The notes beneath the pieces were generated by a model. It ran no database searches. It saw nothing but the letters and a program-made list of their open reading frames with translations, and was not told where the DNA came from. The position numbers and the translations under genes are program-made. Of a stretch of DNA of 46,596 nt, positions 27,701-35,128 are shown in pieces; position 1 is the first letter of the stretch, and each line of letters opens with the position of its first letter. The DNA is from Gammaproteobacteria bacterium (GTDB lineage Bacteria; Pseudomonadota; Gammaproteobacteria; Pseudomonadales; Pseudomonadaceae): assembly GCA_018827205.1 (NCBI GenBank), contig JAHJXZ010000263.1, positions 1 to 46,596 on the forward strand, in the 5' to 3' direction.

Positions 27701-28272
27701 TGGTGCATAACCGTTTGGATCCTCAATGGTGGCGAGGATTGAGCAGCCAGCGACGTTGCTCGAGCAAACCACGAGTCGGCTGGGCCGGCGGGGCTAGCCA
27801 TACCGGTGATCTGGAAATGATCGCTGATGTGGTCAAGGCTCTGGTTGATGAGGTGGAGTGGGTATTCTTTGGCATGTGCCCGGACAAACTGCGGCCCTAC
27901 GTGCATGAGTTTCACCCTGGGATTGCCATCGACAAGTACCCGGCGGCGCTTGCGCGCATGAACCTGGATCTTGCTTTGGCTCCGGTCGAGCAGAACCTGT
28001 TCAACGAATGCAAAAGTAACTTGCGCCTTCTTGAATACGGCGCTTGTGGTTTTCCGGTGATCTGCAGTGATCTGGTGTGCTACCAGGGCTCGTTGCCGGT
28101 AACCCGCGTGAAGAACCGCTTCAAGGACTGGGTCGAGGCAATTCGCATGCACATCAGTGATCTAAATGCGAGCGCCAGAATGGGTGATGAGCTTCGTAGG
28201 GAGGTGCTGGACGGCTGGATGCTTGAAGGTTCAAATCTTGAGGCGTGGAGGGCCTCATGGCTGCCTGATTGA
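24754..28272 (+). CDS. Large multi-domain glycosyltransferase, probable flagellin glycosyltransferase (FgtA/RfbC-like)
   Basis: A 1172-residue cytoplasmic protein with several glycosyltransferase modules. Residues about 5-300 resemble a GT-B-type domain (YIFAPDYRRSSSGIRVMHML). About 324-560 and 565-810 are two GT-A/GT2-like segments (NPVLAVLIVDLEGN; ALVSILILVKGG with FLLWLDSGI). About 845-1172 is a second GT-B-like domain (VLAYAADAMGCGHYRV, FKVFELDDYL, CKSNLRLLEYGACGFPVICS). Very large glycosyltransferases next to fliC, such as FgtA (rfbC) of P. aeruginosa, attach or extend the flagellin glycan. The ATG at 24754 has AGAGGTAG at 24741-24748 and is preferred to a TTG at 24652. The two GT2-like parts lack an obvious canonical DxD, so some modules may be inactive. 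Confidence 0.85.
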   Translation: MRKLLSPRPQPYYIFAPDYRRSSSGIRVMHMLCDALIRSGFEAYVIAKVFSPEFMTPQLTDEVAERHRSQRLEPIAVYPEVVDGNPLNAGVVVRYILNRPGFIEGSGQFGDDDILYAYSRDLLMPGITDDRVMLLPPFDLRVFRLSDDPDKRVAGKVCYYQGRRGELQIDPALLPPDAIEITPTWPSTWEDMADLFQQCEIFYCAGSSALGTEAVLCGCLCVVIVEENAPRIGVYETQSHGAAWGTSPEELERARRTLPLVRDNWLRLETEFWPALDHFIEVTQAAAQKRAENYGKYEVLRWLGERIPTKAQHTLIASRLNEMANPVLAVLIVDLEGNSDLLTRTVKSLSLEHSLYASVRILALTTASVPHTSAQDKLHFIKLDGCDHIELINQTIEQNASDWLMLVNAGDEFTPSGLLIAALDLLEAPSLRAIYGDEVIRQVGGDLGIALRPGLNLDLLLSLPAGMSRHWLFNRDVWLQMGGFRAEAGNAMELDYILRLIEAQGFDGLGHVSEPLLICDALKLKDCPDERAVIQRHLLARGFQEARVGSRLPGCYDLDYGVADNALVSILILVKGGLGKVQRCLETVLAETSYPHYEVLLLDQGNDEPVLLEWLAGVEQLDTEHIRVLRFADIPALQVRNQAAELARGEFLLWLDSGIAVFEAEWLQQLLNHAARPEVGAVGAKLLGGDRSVRQAGLVLGLGGVAGRAFTGLSPDAPGYLQRLQIDQNYTALGGQCLMLRKQLFTEAGGFEQSKDLARWADVDLCLRLHEAGYLNVWTPRVQMLINEEELPPASVKEEDAMYARWLPQLARDPAYNPNLSLSDSSGFKLAESPLSWRPLSSWKPLPTVLAYAADAMGCGHYRVIQPLGALNRAGLADGVLSDRFLTVTELERFSPDSIVLQRQISDTQIEQIRRMKSFSAAFKVFELDDYLPNLPMKSAHRAQMPRDIIRSLRRGLSHVDRFVVSTESLAEAYHGLHDDIRVVHNRLDPQWWRGLSSQRRCSSKPRVGWAGGASHTGDLEMIADVVKALVDEVEWVFFGMCPDKLRPYVHEFHPGIAIDKYPAALARMNLDLALAPVEQNLFNECKSNLRLLEYGACGFPVICSDLVCYQGSLPVTRVKNRFKDWVEAIRMHISDLNASARMGDELRREVLDGWMLEGSNLEAWRASWLPD

Positions 28273-28436
28273 TGTTGGCAACGTGCTATCGAGGATTCTG
28301 TGCTGAAGGTGTTGGCTATTTTAGCAGCTAGAGAACTCGGTATTTTCTGTCGGGATGCAGGCAGATAGCAAGTTTTCTCCGGCTTTGCTGCTTAAGTAAT
28401 TGTTCTGTATGTGGAAAAAAAAATAGAACGAGTTGC

Positions 28437-28463
28437 TAAAGCTGCACCTAAGGCCGCCGATAT
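28437..28463 (+). promoter_or_regulatory. Sigma-28 (FliA) promoter of fliC
   Basis: TAAAGCTG (28437-28444), an 11-nt spacer and GCCGATAT (28456-28463) match the FliA consensus TAAAGTTT-N11-GCCGATAA at 13 of 16 positions with exact spacing. The expected start near 28470 gives a leader of about 95 nt. FliA-dependent late expression of flagellin is established in Pseudomonas. Confidence 0.92.
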
Positions 28464-28490
28464 AAAGATCGAATGCGAACTTTATGGGGC

Positions 28491-28528
28491 GTCTGAGCAA
28501 AGCAGGCCCGAAGCTCGCAGGCTCAGAC
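28491..28528 (+). other. Hairpin in the fliC 5' leader
   Basis: GTCTGAGC (28491-28498) and GCTCAGAC (28521-28528) are perfectly complementary over 8 bp around a 22-nt loop. It lies wholly inside the predicted leader and ends 22 nt before GGAGG, so it may stabilise the abundant flagellin mRNA or modulate its translation. Confidence 0.5.
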
Positions 28529-28563
28529 AATCTCAGTAGCACGGTCCTTTGGAGGCAAACACC

Positions 28564-30054
28564 ATGGCCCTTACAGTCAACACAAACGTAGCGTCACTCA
28601 ACACTCAGCGTAACCTCAACAGCTCATCCAAAGGCTTGGATACTTCGTTGCAGCGCCTGTCCACAGGCTTCCGCATCAACAGTGCCAAGGATGATGCCGC
28701 CGGTCTGCAGATTTCCAACCGTCTGACCAGTCAGATTAACGGTCTGAACGTTGCGACTCGTAACTCCAACGACGGCATCTCCCTGGCGCAAACTGCTGAA
28801 GGTGCGCTGCAACAGTCGACTGGCATCCTGCAGCGCATTCGTGACTTGGCCCTGCAGTCGGCCAACGGCTCCAACGGCGCTACCGAGCGTGCAGCTTTGC
28901 AAGGCGAAGTGTCGCAGTTGCAACAAGAGCTGAACCGTATTTCTGAAACCACCAGCTTCGGTGGCCGCAAGATCCTTGACGGCTCCTTCGGTTCTCAATC
29001 GTTTCAAGTGGGTGCAAACGCCTACGAAACCATCAGCGTTTCGATTGGCTCTGCTGCGACTGATCGTATCGGTATCAACCGTGTTACCAGCAGTGGTGGC
29101 CCTGCTGTGGCAAATGCGTCCGGGGCGACCTTCAGTGCAACTTCCGGGTCTGCCTATACTAGCGGCTCATTTACAATCAACTCGAAGCTCTCCGATGGCG
29201 ATGTCACCATTACCAGCGCTGCTAGTGGCTCTGCCAGCGAGGTCGCTCGTGCGATTAACTCTAAAAGTGATGAGACCGGTGTAACCGCTAATGCTCGAAC
29301 CGTCGCTGAGTTGGGCACCATAAGTGCCTCAGGAACTATCTCATTCAACTTGGCGGGCGTCACCAGTGCGTCGGTATCGGGTGATGCAGCTTCTGTATCC
29401 GCTGTAGTAACTGACACATCTGATCTGTCGGCCTTGGCCGATGCGATCAATCGTGAAACTGGGAAAACTGGCATCTCTGCCGTCTCCAAAGGCAGCACCA
29501 TTGAACTGGTAAGTTCCAGCGGCGATGCGATCAAAATTACCGACTATACCGCTGGTGCTGGCACAGCCACCTTGCAAGCGAAGAACTTCGATGGTTCGGC
29601 TAATGTTGGTGGTACTGCTACGATTGCTGCCAGCGGTGGTGGCGCTCGTGTCGACGGCCAAGTTCAACTTGAAGCAGCAGATGCGTTCCAGGTGAAAGGC
29701 ACTACAACTGGTATGGGAACCCCAGGTTTCAGTTCGCTGGATAGCGTAAAGGATATTGATATCAGCACCTCGACTGGCGCTCAGGATGCACTGGGTATCA
29801 TCAACGGTGCGATCTCCAATATCGATAGCCAGCGTGCTCAGCTGGGTGCTGTTCAAAACCGCTTCGAGAACACTATCTCGAACCTGCAGAACATTTCCGA
29901 AAATTCCTCTGCAGCTCGCAGCCGGATTCGTGATACTGACTTTGCTGCCGAAACTTCGGAACTGACCAAAAATCAGATCCTGCAGCAGGCCGGTACTGCG
30001 ATCTTGGCCCAGGCTAACCAGCTGCCACAGGCTGTGCTCAGCCTGCTCGGCTAA
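28564..30054 (+). CDS. fliC: FliC, flagellin
   Basis: A 496-residue filament subunit. The conserved N-terminal D0/D1 ([53 protein letters not shown]) and C-terminal D1/D0 ([20 protein letters not shown], ending [10 protein letters not shown]) are intact. The centre, about residues 165-390, is Ser/Thr/Gly/Ala-rich and holds two flagellin hook IN-type motifs ([17 protein letters not shown]... and the region ending [15 protein letters not shown]). This surface part is the likely target of the upstream island's glycans. The ATG at 28564 has GGAGG at 28551-28555; a TTG five codons upstream is rejected. A sigma-28 promoter precedes it and a terminator follows, so fliC is probably monocistronic. Confidence 0.97.
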   Translation: MALTVNTNVASLNTQRNLNSSSKGLDTSLQRLSTGFRINSAKDDAAGLQISNRLTSQINGLNVATRNSNDGISLAQTAEGALQQSTGILQRIRDLALQSANGSNGATERAALQGEVSQLQQELNRISETTSFGGRKILDGSFGSQSFQVGANAYETISVSIGSAATDRIGINRVTSSGGPAVANASGATFSATSGSAYTSGSFTINSKLSDGDVTITSAASGSASEVARAINSKSDETGVTANARTVAELGTISASGTISFNLAGVTSASVSGDAASVSAVVTDTSDLSALADAINRETGKTGISAVSKGSTIELVSSSGDAIKITDYTAGAGTATLQAKNFDGSANVGGTATIAASGGGARVDGQVQLEAADAFQVKGTTTGMGTPGFSSLDSVKDIDISTSTGAQDALGIINGAISNIDSQRAQLGAVQNRFENTISNLQNISENSSAARSRIRDTDFAAETSELTKNQILQQAGTAILAQANQLPQAVLSLLG

Positions 30055-30073
30055 GGGTAAACGCGCTAGACTG

Positions 30074-30102
30074 CGGGGAGAAGGGCTCAGCTCTTCTCCC
30101 CG
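30074..30102 (+). terminator. Terminator after fliC
   Basis: A perfect 10-bp GC-rich stem (CGGGGAGAAG, 30074-30083, with CTTCTCCCCG, 30093-30102) around a 9-nt loop, 20 nt after the fliC stop. The tail (TTCCCTCATT) is only partly T-rich, so some read-through into flaG is likely. Confidence 0.7.
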
Positions 30103-30126
30103 TTCCCTCATTCTGAGGAGAAAGTT

Positions 30127-30519
30127 ATGGACATTAGTTCAATTCAGGTTTCGTCGGCGTCCACCGCTGTTGCTTCTAAAACAGAGCGTACGCCCAGTCC
30201 ATCTGCCACGGTTGGTGCCGATGGTGTTGAGCGTAAGCCCTCTGAAGACGCTACAACTGGAAGCGCTACACAGGTAGAGAGTGGCCCTGCGGCTTCTCGT
30301 GAAGAGGTTGAAGCGGCAGTTGCGACGATTCAGGACTTTGTCCAATCGGTTCGTCGCAGCCTCAATTTCTCCCTTGAAGAAGGCAGTGGGCGTGTCGTAG
30401 TCAAAGTGACTGATGCAGGGTCAGGCGATGTGATTCGGCAGATCCCTTCTGAAGAAGCACTGCAGCTAGCAGAGAATCTCTCGGAGGTTCGTAGTTTGTT
30501 ATTCAAAGCTGAGGCCTAG
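30127..30519 (+). CDS. flaG: FlaG-family protein
   Basis: A 130-residue FlaG-type protein encoded between fliC and fliD, its usual place in Pseudomonas. Residues 1-60 are low-complexity and Ser/Thr/Ala-rich. The conserved FlaG domain (about 62-128) contains the typical VKVTDAGSGDVIRQIPSEEAL segment, split here by normal variation, and a C-terminal helix. FlaG proteins influence filament length in several bacteria; the mechanism is unsettled. GAGGAG lies just upstream of the ATG. Confidence 0.9.
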   Translation: MDISSIQVSSASTAVASKTERTPSPSATVGADGVERKPSEDATTGSATQVESGPAASREEVEAAVATIQDFVQSVRRSLNFSLEEGSGRVVVKVTDAGSGDVIRQIPSEEALQLAENLSEVRSLLFKAEA

Positions 30520-30528
30520 CCAACAAGG

Positions 30529-30545
30529 TTGGCACAGCTTTTGAC
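30529..30545 (+). promoter_or_regulatory. Possible sigma-54-like promoter before fliD
   Basis: TTGGCAC-N5-TTGAC (30529-30545) has the spacing of a -24/-12 promoter, but the invariant -12 GC is GA. The -24 half also lies in the right arm of a small hairpin (GCCAAC 30519-30524, GTTGGC 30528-30533) at the flaG stop, so it could be incidental. It lies about 50 nt before the fliD start. Confidence 0.3.
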
Positions 30546-30596
30546 TGTTAACGCCTATCTAGCGTGGTTGCAGTCATTATTTTGGCGAGGTGAAGC

Positions 30597-32060
30597 ATGG
30601 TCGGGATTACGGGCATTGGCTCAGGAATCAAAATCGACGAAATCGTCACAGCGTTGGTCAATGCCGAAAGGGCACCTAAGACCAATCAGCTGGACAATCT
30701 CGAGAAGACCACTGTTGCGCGCATCTCGGCCATGGGTTCGCTGACCAGCGCGCTGAATAACTTCAAAACTGCCGTCGACTCGTTGAATAAAACCTCCTTG
30801 TTCGAGTCGCGAACGGCGAGTTCATCCAGCACCAGCGCCCTTAAGGTTACTGCTGCAACTACTGCCCCTGCAGGCAGCTATAACGTTCAGGTTAAGCAGC
30901 TGGCGACCAGCAGCAAGGTGGCGCTGCAGTCGGTCACTGGCGGCAACACCGCCACATTTAACAGCGGTTCGCTGACTATCTCTGCGGGTAGCTCGAGCTT
31001 CGGCGTCAATATTACCTCAGGCAATAACACCCTGGCCGGTATGCGAGACGCAATCAATGAAGCCGGTAAAAGCAGCGGTGTGAGTGCCACTATCATCACG
31101 GATGATTCAGGTTCGCGATTGGTGTTGAGCTCCACCAAGAGCGGTGCTGGAAATGATATTCAGGTCGTGGCCAGCGAAGATAATGTGACGACTGGAGCCA
31201 ACGCGTTGACTTCTCAGGCGTTTACTCCGACCGTTGACCCCGGCAATGCCGATGCTTTCGTTAAGCCTGATTCCACTACGGGTGCTGGTGGTGTGATCAC
31301 CAAGGCCCAGTCGGCCAAGATTTCCATTGATGGTCTGGAGTTGGTCCGCGACACCAACCGTATTGAGGACGCTCTTGAGGGTGTAACGCTTGATCTCGCT
31401 GCGGCGCAGAGCTCTACCGATTTGGCTGACGGTAAGACCATCAGTGTCACTGTGGGGGTCGACAAGGGCAGCGTTAAGAGCAACCTGCAGAAATTTGTTG
31501 ATGCATACAACGCGTTGATCAGTACGACTTCTCAGTTGACCGCCGTTGTGCCGGTTGATGGCGGGAAGCCAGTAACGGGCCCTTTGCTCGGTGACTCATC
31601 TATACGCAATGTGCTGTCCAGCTTGCGCAATGAAATGGTCGATATGACCGGCGAGGGCGGGGTCCGTGCACTGGCAGATTTGGGTATTACGTCTGACTGG
31701 AAAACTGGTCAGCTGAAGATCGATGACACGAAGCTGACTAAAGCAATGGATGGCAATTTCGATCAGGTTGCCGGTTACCTCGCAGGCAATAATGGCCTGA
31801 TGGGGCGTCTGTCCAAATCAGTTGGCGCATATGTTGGAGATACTGGTGTGCTTAAGCAGCGTACTGATGCGTTGCAAGCCACTAAGGTCGGGGTTGATGA
31901 GCAGCGTAAAGCATTAGCTGTTCGAGTCGAGAGCCTGCAGACACGTCTTTATGCCCAGTACAACGCTATGGACTCCCTGGTAGGTCGCCTGAAACAAACT
32001 AGTGAAAGCCTGGCTAACCAGCTTGCCAGCCTGCCAGGCTTCGTGAAAAAGGATTCGTAA
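30597..32060 (+). CDS. fliD: FliD, filament cap protein (HAP2)
   Basis: A 487-residue filament cap that folds exported flagellin at the tip. The N-terminal signature ([37 protein letters not shown]) and a C-terminal coiled segment ([20 protein letters not shown]) match the family. The middle contains a flagellin hook IN-type motif ([20 protein letters not shown]). GAGGTGA precedes the ATG. The stop shares one base with the following fliS-like start (TAATG), indicating coupling with the export chaperones. Confidence 0.95.
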   Translation: MVGITGIGSGIKIDEIVTALVNAERAPKTNQLDNLEKTTVARISAMGSLTSALNNFKTAVDSLNKTSLFESRTASSSSTSALKVTAATTAPAGSYNVQVKQLATSSKVALQSVTGGNTATFNSGSLTISAGSSSFGVNITSGNNTLAGMRDAINEAGKSSGVSATIITDDSGSRLVLSSTKSGAGNDIQVVASEDNVTTGANALTSQAFTPTVDPGNADAFVKPDSTTGAGGVITKAQSAKISIDGLELVRDTNRIEDALEGVTLDLAAAQSSTDLADGKTISVTVGVDKGSVKSNLQKFVDAYNALISTTSQLTAVVPVDGGKPVTGPLLGDSSIRNVLSSLRNEMVDMTGEGGVRALADLGITSDWKTGQLKIDDTKLTKAMDGNFDQVAGYLAGNNGLMGRLSKSVGAYVGDTGVLKQRTDALQATKVGVDEQRKALAVRVESLQTRLYAQYNAMDSLVGRLKQTSESLANQLASLPGFVKKDS

Positions 32061-32452
32061 TGAGCAAGAAGCCGATTGATACATACAAGCAAATCAATAC
32101 CAGCCACGATGTTACGCCCTATCGCACAGTCCAGCTGCTGCTTGAGGGGGCGCTGCAGCGGGTGATGCTGGCTAAACATGCACAGGTTGAGGATGATGCC
32201 GAGATTCGCGGCATGGCCGTTGGTAGCACTATCACCATACTTGGTGTATTGCAGGCCAGCTTGGATAAGGAGCTTGGCGGCGAGATTGCCGAGAACCTGG
32301 ACTCGCTCTACGACTATATGACGCGTCGTTTGGCGGGTGTAGCGCTCGACAGTACGCCGCGTACTCTGGATGAGGTCCAGGCGCTGCTTGAGCAGATCAA
32401 GAGTGCCTGGGATGCCATCGGAGCAGAGGTTGAGCCGGCTGTAGGAAACTGA
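32060..32452 (+). CDS. FliS-family flagellin chaperone (divergent paralogue)
   Basis: A 130-residue protein of the FliS fold: [44 protein letters not shown] and a C-terminal AWDAIG helix. It is coupled to fliD. It is more divergent from standard FliS than the next gene (it lacks the PHRLIQMLMEG block), so it is probably the secondary fliS (fliS'). FliS binds the flagellin C-terminus in the cytoplasm and keeps it unpolymerised until export. Which paralogue serves FliC cannot be told here. Confidence 0.87.
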   Translation: MSKKPIDTYKQINTSHDVTPYRTVQLLLEGALQRVMLAKHAQVEDDAEIRGMAVGSTITILGVLQASLDKELGGEIAENLDSLYDYMTRRLAGVALDSTPRTLDEVQALLEQIKSAWDAIGAEVEPAVGN

Positions 32453-32523
32453 TTTCGTTGCTAAAGCTTTGTTCTGTAGCGCCGATACACAAGTATCCAG
32501 CAAACAGAACAGCGAGAACAGCG

Positions 32524-32904
32524 ATGAACGCGATGGCGGCCCTCAAGCAGTATCAAACCGTCAACACCCAAGCTCAGGCTGTTGAAGCCAGCCCGCATCG
32601 ATTGATCCAGATGTTGATGGAAGGTGGGCTGACTCGTTTGGCTCAAGCTCGCGGCGCCATGGAGCGTAATCAAGTTGCACTCAAGGGCGAGCTGATTAGT
32701 AAAGCCATCGGTATCATCGGTGGCCTGCGCGAAGGTCTCAATCTGGAGCAGGGCGGTGAAGTGGCTGCCAATCTGGACAGCCTCTACGAATACATGGCTA
32801 CACGTTTGGTTGATGCCAATGTACAGAATGAAATAGCGCCGCTGGATGAAGTGGCAGGCCTGTTGCGTAATGTAAAAGCTGGCTGGGATGCGATCGCTGA
32901 GTGA
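32524..32904 (+). CDS. fliS: FliS, flagellin export chaperone
   Basis: A 126-residue canonical Pseudomonas FliS. It has MNAMAALKQYQTVN, ASPHRLIQMLMEGGL, GKAIGIIGGLREGL-type helices and NLDSLYEYMATRLVDAN. The ATG at 32524 fits the family N-terminus; an upstream in-frame start at 32458 adds 22 unrelated residues. The ribosome site is weak (GCGAGA), so coupling to the preceding fliS paralogue 71 nt upstream is possible. It chaperones FliC for type III export. Confidence 0.92.
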   Translation: MNAMAALKQYQTVNTQAQAVEASPHRLIQMLMEGGLTRLAQARGAMERNQVALKGELISKAIGIIGGLREGLNLEQGGEVAANLDSLYEYMATRLVDANVQNEIAPLDEVAGLLRNVKAGWDAIAE

Positions 32905-32931
32905 TGCTGTTTCCCGCCTGAGGAATTGTTT

Positions 32932-33228
32932 ATGAGTTCATCCGTGCAGCGTCTAGAAGAAACCGGCAGCGCGTTGCGTACCGCGTTAGCTACTCAGGAT
33001 TGGGCCGCCATTGGTGAGTTGGATCTGCAGTGCCGCCAAGCTGTTGACGAAGCGATGGTCGAGTCCGCCAGCGATGAAGAAACGCTACGTGCACGTATGC
33101 AGGAGTTGCTGGATCTTTATCGCGAGCTGGTTAACGTTTGCCAAGCCGAACAGCAGCGTTTAGCTCATGAGCTCGTTCAGCTTAACCAGTCGCAACAAGG
33201 CGCCAAGGTCTATCAGCTGTTTGGCTGA
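32932..33228 (+). CDS. fliT: FliT/FleP-like small flagellar chaperone
   Basis: A 98-residue, highly helical protein (QRLEETGSALRTALATQDW, LLDLYRELVNVCQAEQQRLA) located between fliS and fleQ, where Pseudomonas genomes carry a FliT-like gene. FliT chaperones the filament cap FliD. The ATG at 32932 with GAGGAA at 32920-32925 is chosen over a TTG at 32926. Assignment rests mainly on position, size and coiled-coil character. Confidence 0.7.
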   Translation: MSSSVQRLEETGSALRTALATQDWAAIGELDLQCRQAVDEAMVESASDEETLRARMQELLDLYRELVNVCQAEQQRLAHELVQLNQSQQGAKVYQLFG

Positions 33229-33240
33229 TTAGCTGTTTTC

Positions 33241-33264
33241 GGTCGATGCTGTCCGGTATCGACC
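33241..33264 (+). terminator. Possible weak terminator after the fliT-like gene
   Basis: GGTCGAT (33241-33247) pairs with ATCGACC (33258-33264) around a 10-nt loop, 12 nt after the stop. The 3' side is TTCTGG, not a T-run, so efficiency is doubtful. Confidence 0.4.
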
Positions 33265-33362
33265 TTCTGGTATATGTCTACGTTCTACCCCTATCTTTCC
33301 CCTTCTTTGTTAAACAGCTGCCTAGTCTGCTTGTCGGACACAATTTAAAGCACGCCATAAAA

Positions 33363-33391
33363 TTGACTATTAACAAAAAATTGACTTTACT
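33363..33391 (+). promoter_or_regulatory. Candidate sigma-70 promoter of fleQ
   Basis: TTGACT (33363-33368) and TTTACT (33386-33391) are separated by 17 nt, 79 nt before the fleQ start, in an AT-rich region. FleQ is at the top of the Pseudomonas flagellar hierarchy and is transcribed by sigma-70 in P. aeruginosa, consistent with this type of site. Confidence 0.5.
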
Positions 33392-33470
33392 ACTGGCCAA
33401 TTGCCGGCGCTGAGTCGAGTTGTTATTGGGCGGCGGGCGCGTTTTTCACTCCAGGATCAGTAAATAAATT

Positions 33471-34943
33471 ATGTGGCGTGAAACCAAAATTCTTCTGATT
33501 GACGATAACAGCGAGCGCCGTCGTGATTTGACGGTCATTTTGAATTTTTTGGGTGAAGACCACCTGGCGTGTGACAGTCAAAATTGGCAGCAGTGTGTCG
33601 CGGACTTGGCTTCTAGTCGCGAAGTGCTCAGCGTGTTGCTTGGCGACGTGAAAGCCAAAGGCGGCGTGCTGGAAATGCTCAAGCAATTGGCGGCCTGGGA
33701 CGAGTTTCTACCAACGTTGCTGATTAACGACCAGGTCGCCGCGGAGTGGCCGGAAGAGCAACGCCGTAGCGTGCTTGCGACGCTAGAAATGCCGTTGAGC
33801 TACAACAAGTTGCTCGACTCGCTGCACCGGGCCCAGGTTTATCGCGAAATGTACGATCAGGCCCGCGAGCGCGGTCGGCAGCGCGAGACCAATCTGTTCC
33901 GCAGCCTAGTTGGCACCAGCCGAGCTATTCAGCAAGTACGGCAGATGATGCAGCAGGTGGCCGATACCGAGGCCAGCGTGCTGATCCTTGGCGAATCGGG
34001 TACGGGTAAGGAAGTGGTCGCGCGCAACCTGCATTACCACTCCAAACGTCGTGAAGGTCCTTTTGTTCCGGTCAATTGCGGTGCGATCCCTGCCGAGCTT
34101 CTTGAAAGCGAGCTGTTCGGCCATGAGAAGGGCGCGTTTACCGGTGCTATTACCAGCCGTGCTGGACGTTTCGAGTTGGCCAATGGCGGTACGCTGTTTC
34201 TCGATGAAATTGGTGATATGCCGCTGCCAATGCAGGTGAAGCTGCTGCGCGTATTGCAGGAGCGTACGTTTGAGCGGGTGGGCAGTAACAAGACTCAGAA
34301 TGCTGATGTGCGGATCATTGCAGCCACGCACAAGAATCTTGAGCAAATGATCGAAGATGGCAGTTTCCGTGAGGATCTGTACTACCGGCTGAACGTATTT
34401 CCGATTGAGATGGCCCCGCTGCGTGAGCGCATCGAGGACATTCCGTTGCTGATGAATGAGCTGATCTCGCGTATGGAGTTCGAGAAGCGCGGCTCTATCC
34501 GTTTTAACTCGGCGGCCATCATGTCTTTATGCCGACATGACTGGGCGGGTAACGTGCGCGAACTGGCCAACTTGGTCGAGCGCATGGCGATCATGCATCC
34601 CTACGGTGTTATTGGCGTGGGCGAGCTGCCGAAGAAGTTCCGCCATGTCGACGATGAAGACGAGAGCCTGGTGGCGACTCTGCGTGATGAGCTGGATGAG
34701 CGCGCCACCATCCTGGCGGGTCTGCCAGGCGTGGACTCGATGGCCATGTTGCCGCCGGAAGGCCTGGACCTGAAGGATTACCTGGGCAACCTTGAGCAGG
34801 GCTTGATTCAGCAGGCGCTCGATGATGCCAGTGGCGTGGTCGCGCGTGCCGCTGAGCGCTTACGCATTCGTCGCACCACCCTGGTCGAGAAGATGCGCAA
34901 GTACGGCATGAGCCGGCGTGATGACGAAGGGCTGGACGACTGA
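33471..34943 (+). CDS. fleQ: FleQ, flagellar master regulator and c-di-GMP-responsive enhancer-binding protein
   Basis: A 490-residue sigma-54 activator, the same length as P. aeruginosa FleQ. Residues 1-130 are an atypical receiver-like domain ([14 protein letters not shown]). The c-di-GMP-binding LFRS motif is at 142-145, followed by the AAA+ domain: Walker A GESGTGKE (174-181), GAFTGA (221-226) for sigma-54 contact, Walker B LFLDE (242-246). A Fis-type helix-turn-helix ends the protein ([20 protein letters not shown]). FleQ activates flagellar class II genes and controls adhesion and exopolysaccharide genes in response to c-di-GMP. The ribosome site (AGGA at 33453) is weak and distant, suggesting low expression. 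Confidence 0.97.
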   Translation: MWRETKILLIDDNSERRRDLTVILNFLGEDHLACDSQNWQQCVADLASSREVLSVLLGDVKAKGGVLEMLKQLAAWDEFLPTLLINDQVAAEWPEEQRRSVLATLEMPLSYNKLLDSLHRAQVYREMYDQARERGRQRETNLFRSLVGTSRAIQQVRQMMQQVADTEASVLILGESGTGKEVVARNLHYHSKRREGPFVPVNCGAIPAELLESELFGHEKGAFTGAITSRAGRFELANGGTLFLDEIGDMPLPMQVKLLRVLQERTFERVGSNKTQNADVRIIAATHKNLEQMIEDGSFREDLYYRLNVFPIEMAPLRERIEDIPLLMNELISRMEFEKRGSIRFNSAAIMSLCRHDWAGNVRELANLVERMAIMHPYGVIGVGELPKKFRHVDDEDESLVATLRDELDERATILAGLPGVDSMAMLPPEGLDLKDYLGNLEQGLIQQALDDASGVVARAAERLRIRRTTLVEKMRKYGMSRRDDEGLDD

Positions 34944-34992
34944 GTCTTCTGCGTCAGGCAATCGTCAGTGACTTGGCGCTTGCTCCTCCAAT

Positions 34993-35031
34993 AAAGCCGA
35001 AGGTTTGACGTAACCTTCGGCTTTGTTTTTT
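34993..35031 (+). terminator. Strong Rho-independent terminator after fleQ
   Basis: A perfect 13-bp stem (AAAGCCGAAGGTT, 34993-35005, with its complement 35012-35024), a 6-nt loop and a T-run at 35026-35031. It separates fleQ from fleSR, which therefore need their own promoter. Confidence 0.95.
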
Positions 35032-35060
35032 ATAGCATTGATTCGAAAGGATATTTTTTC

Positions 35061-35076
35061 AGGCACGGGTATTGCT
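35061..35076 (+). promoter_or_regulatory. Sigma-54 promoter of fleSR
   Basis: AGGCACG-N4-TTGCT (35061-35076) matches the -24/-12 consensus TGGCACG-N4-TTGCW with one change, and GG and GC are exactly 10 nt apart. It lies 52 nt before the fleS start, downstream of the fleQ terminator. FleQ-dependent sigma-54 transcription of fleSR is established in P. aeruginosa. Confidence 0.88.
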
Positions 35077-35128
35077 ATCTCTCTTGCAACTGACTGTCTT
35101 ATGACGGCTCGCAGCGCGAGAGAGAACC

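Larger units (their letters stand above)
28273..28563. other. Promoter and leader region of fliC
   Basis: A 291-nt AT-rich gap holding the sigma-28 promoter (28437-28463), a leader hairpin (28491-28528) and the fliC ribosome site (GGAGG, 28551-28555). I see no gene in it and no strong terminator for the upstream glycosyltransferase. Confidence 0.75.

Noticed and set aside
8860-28272. LPS O-antigen locus
   Set aside because: No wzx, wzy, wzz or initiating sugar-phosphate transferase; position between flgL and fliC fits flagellin glycosylation.
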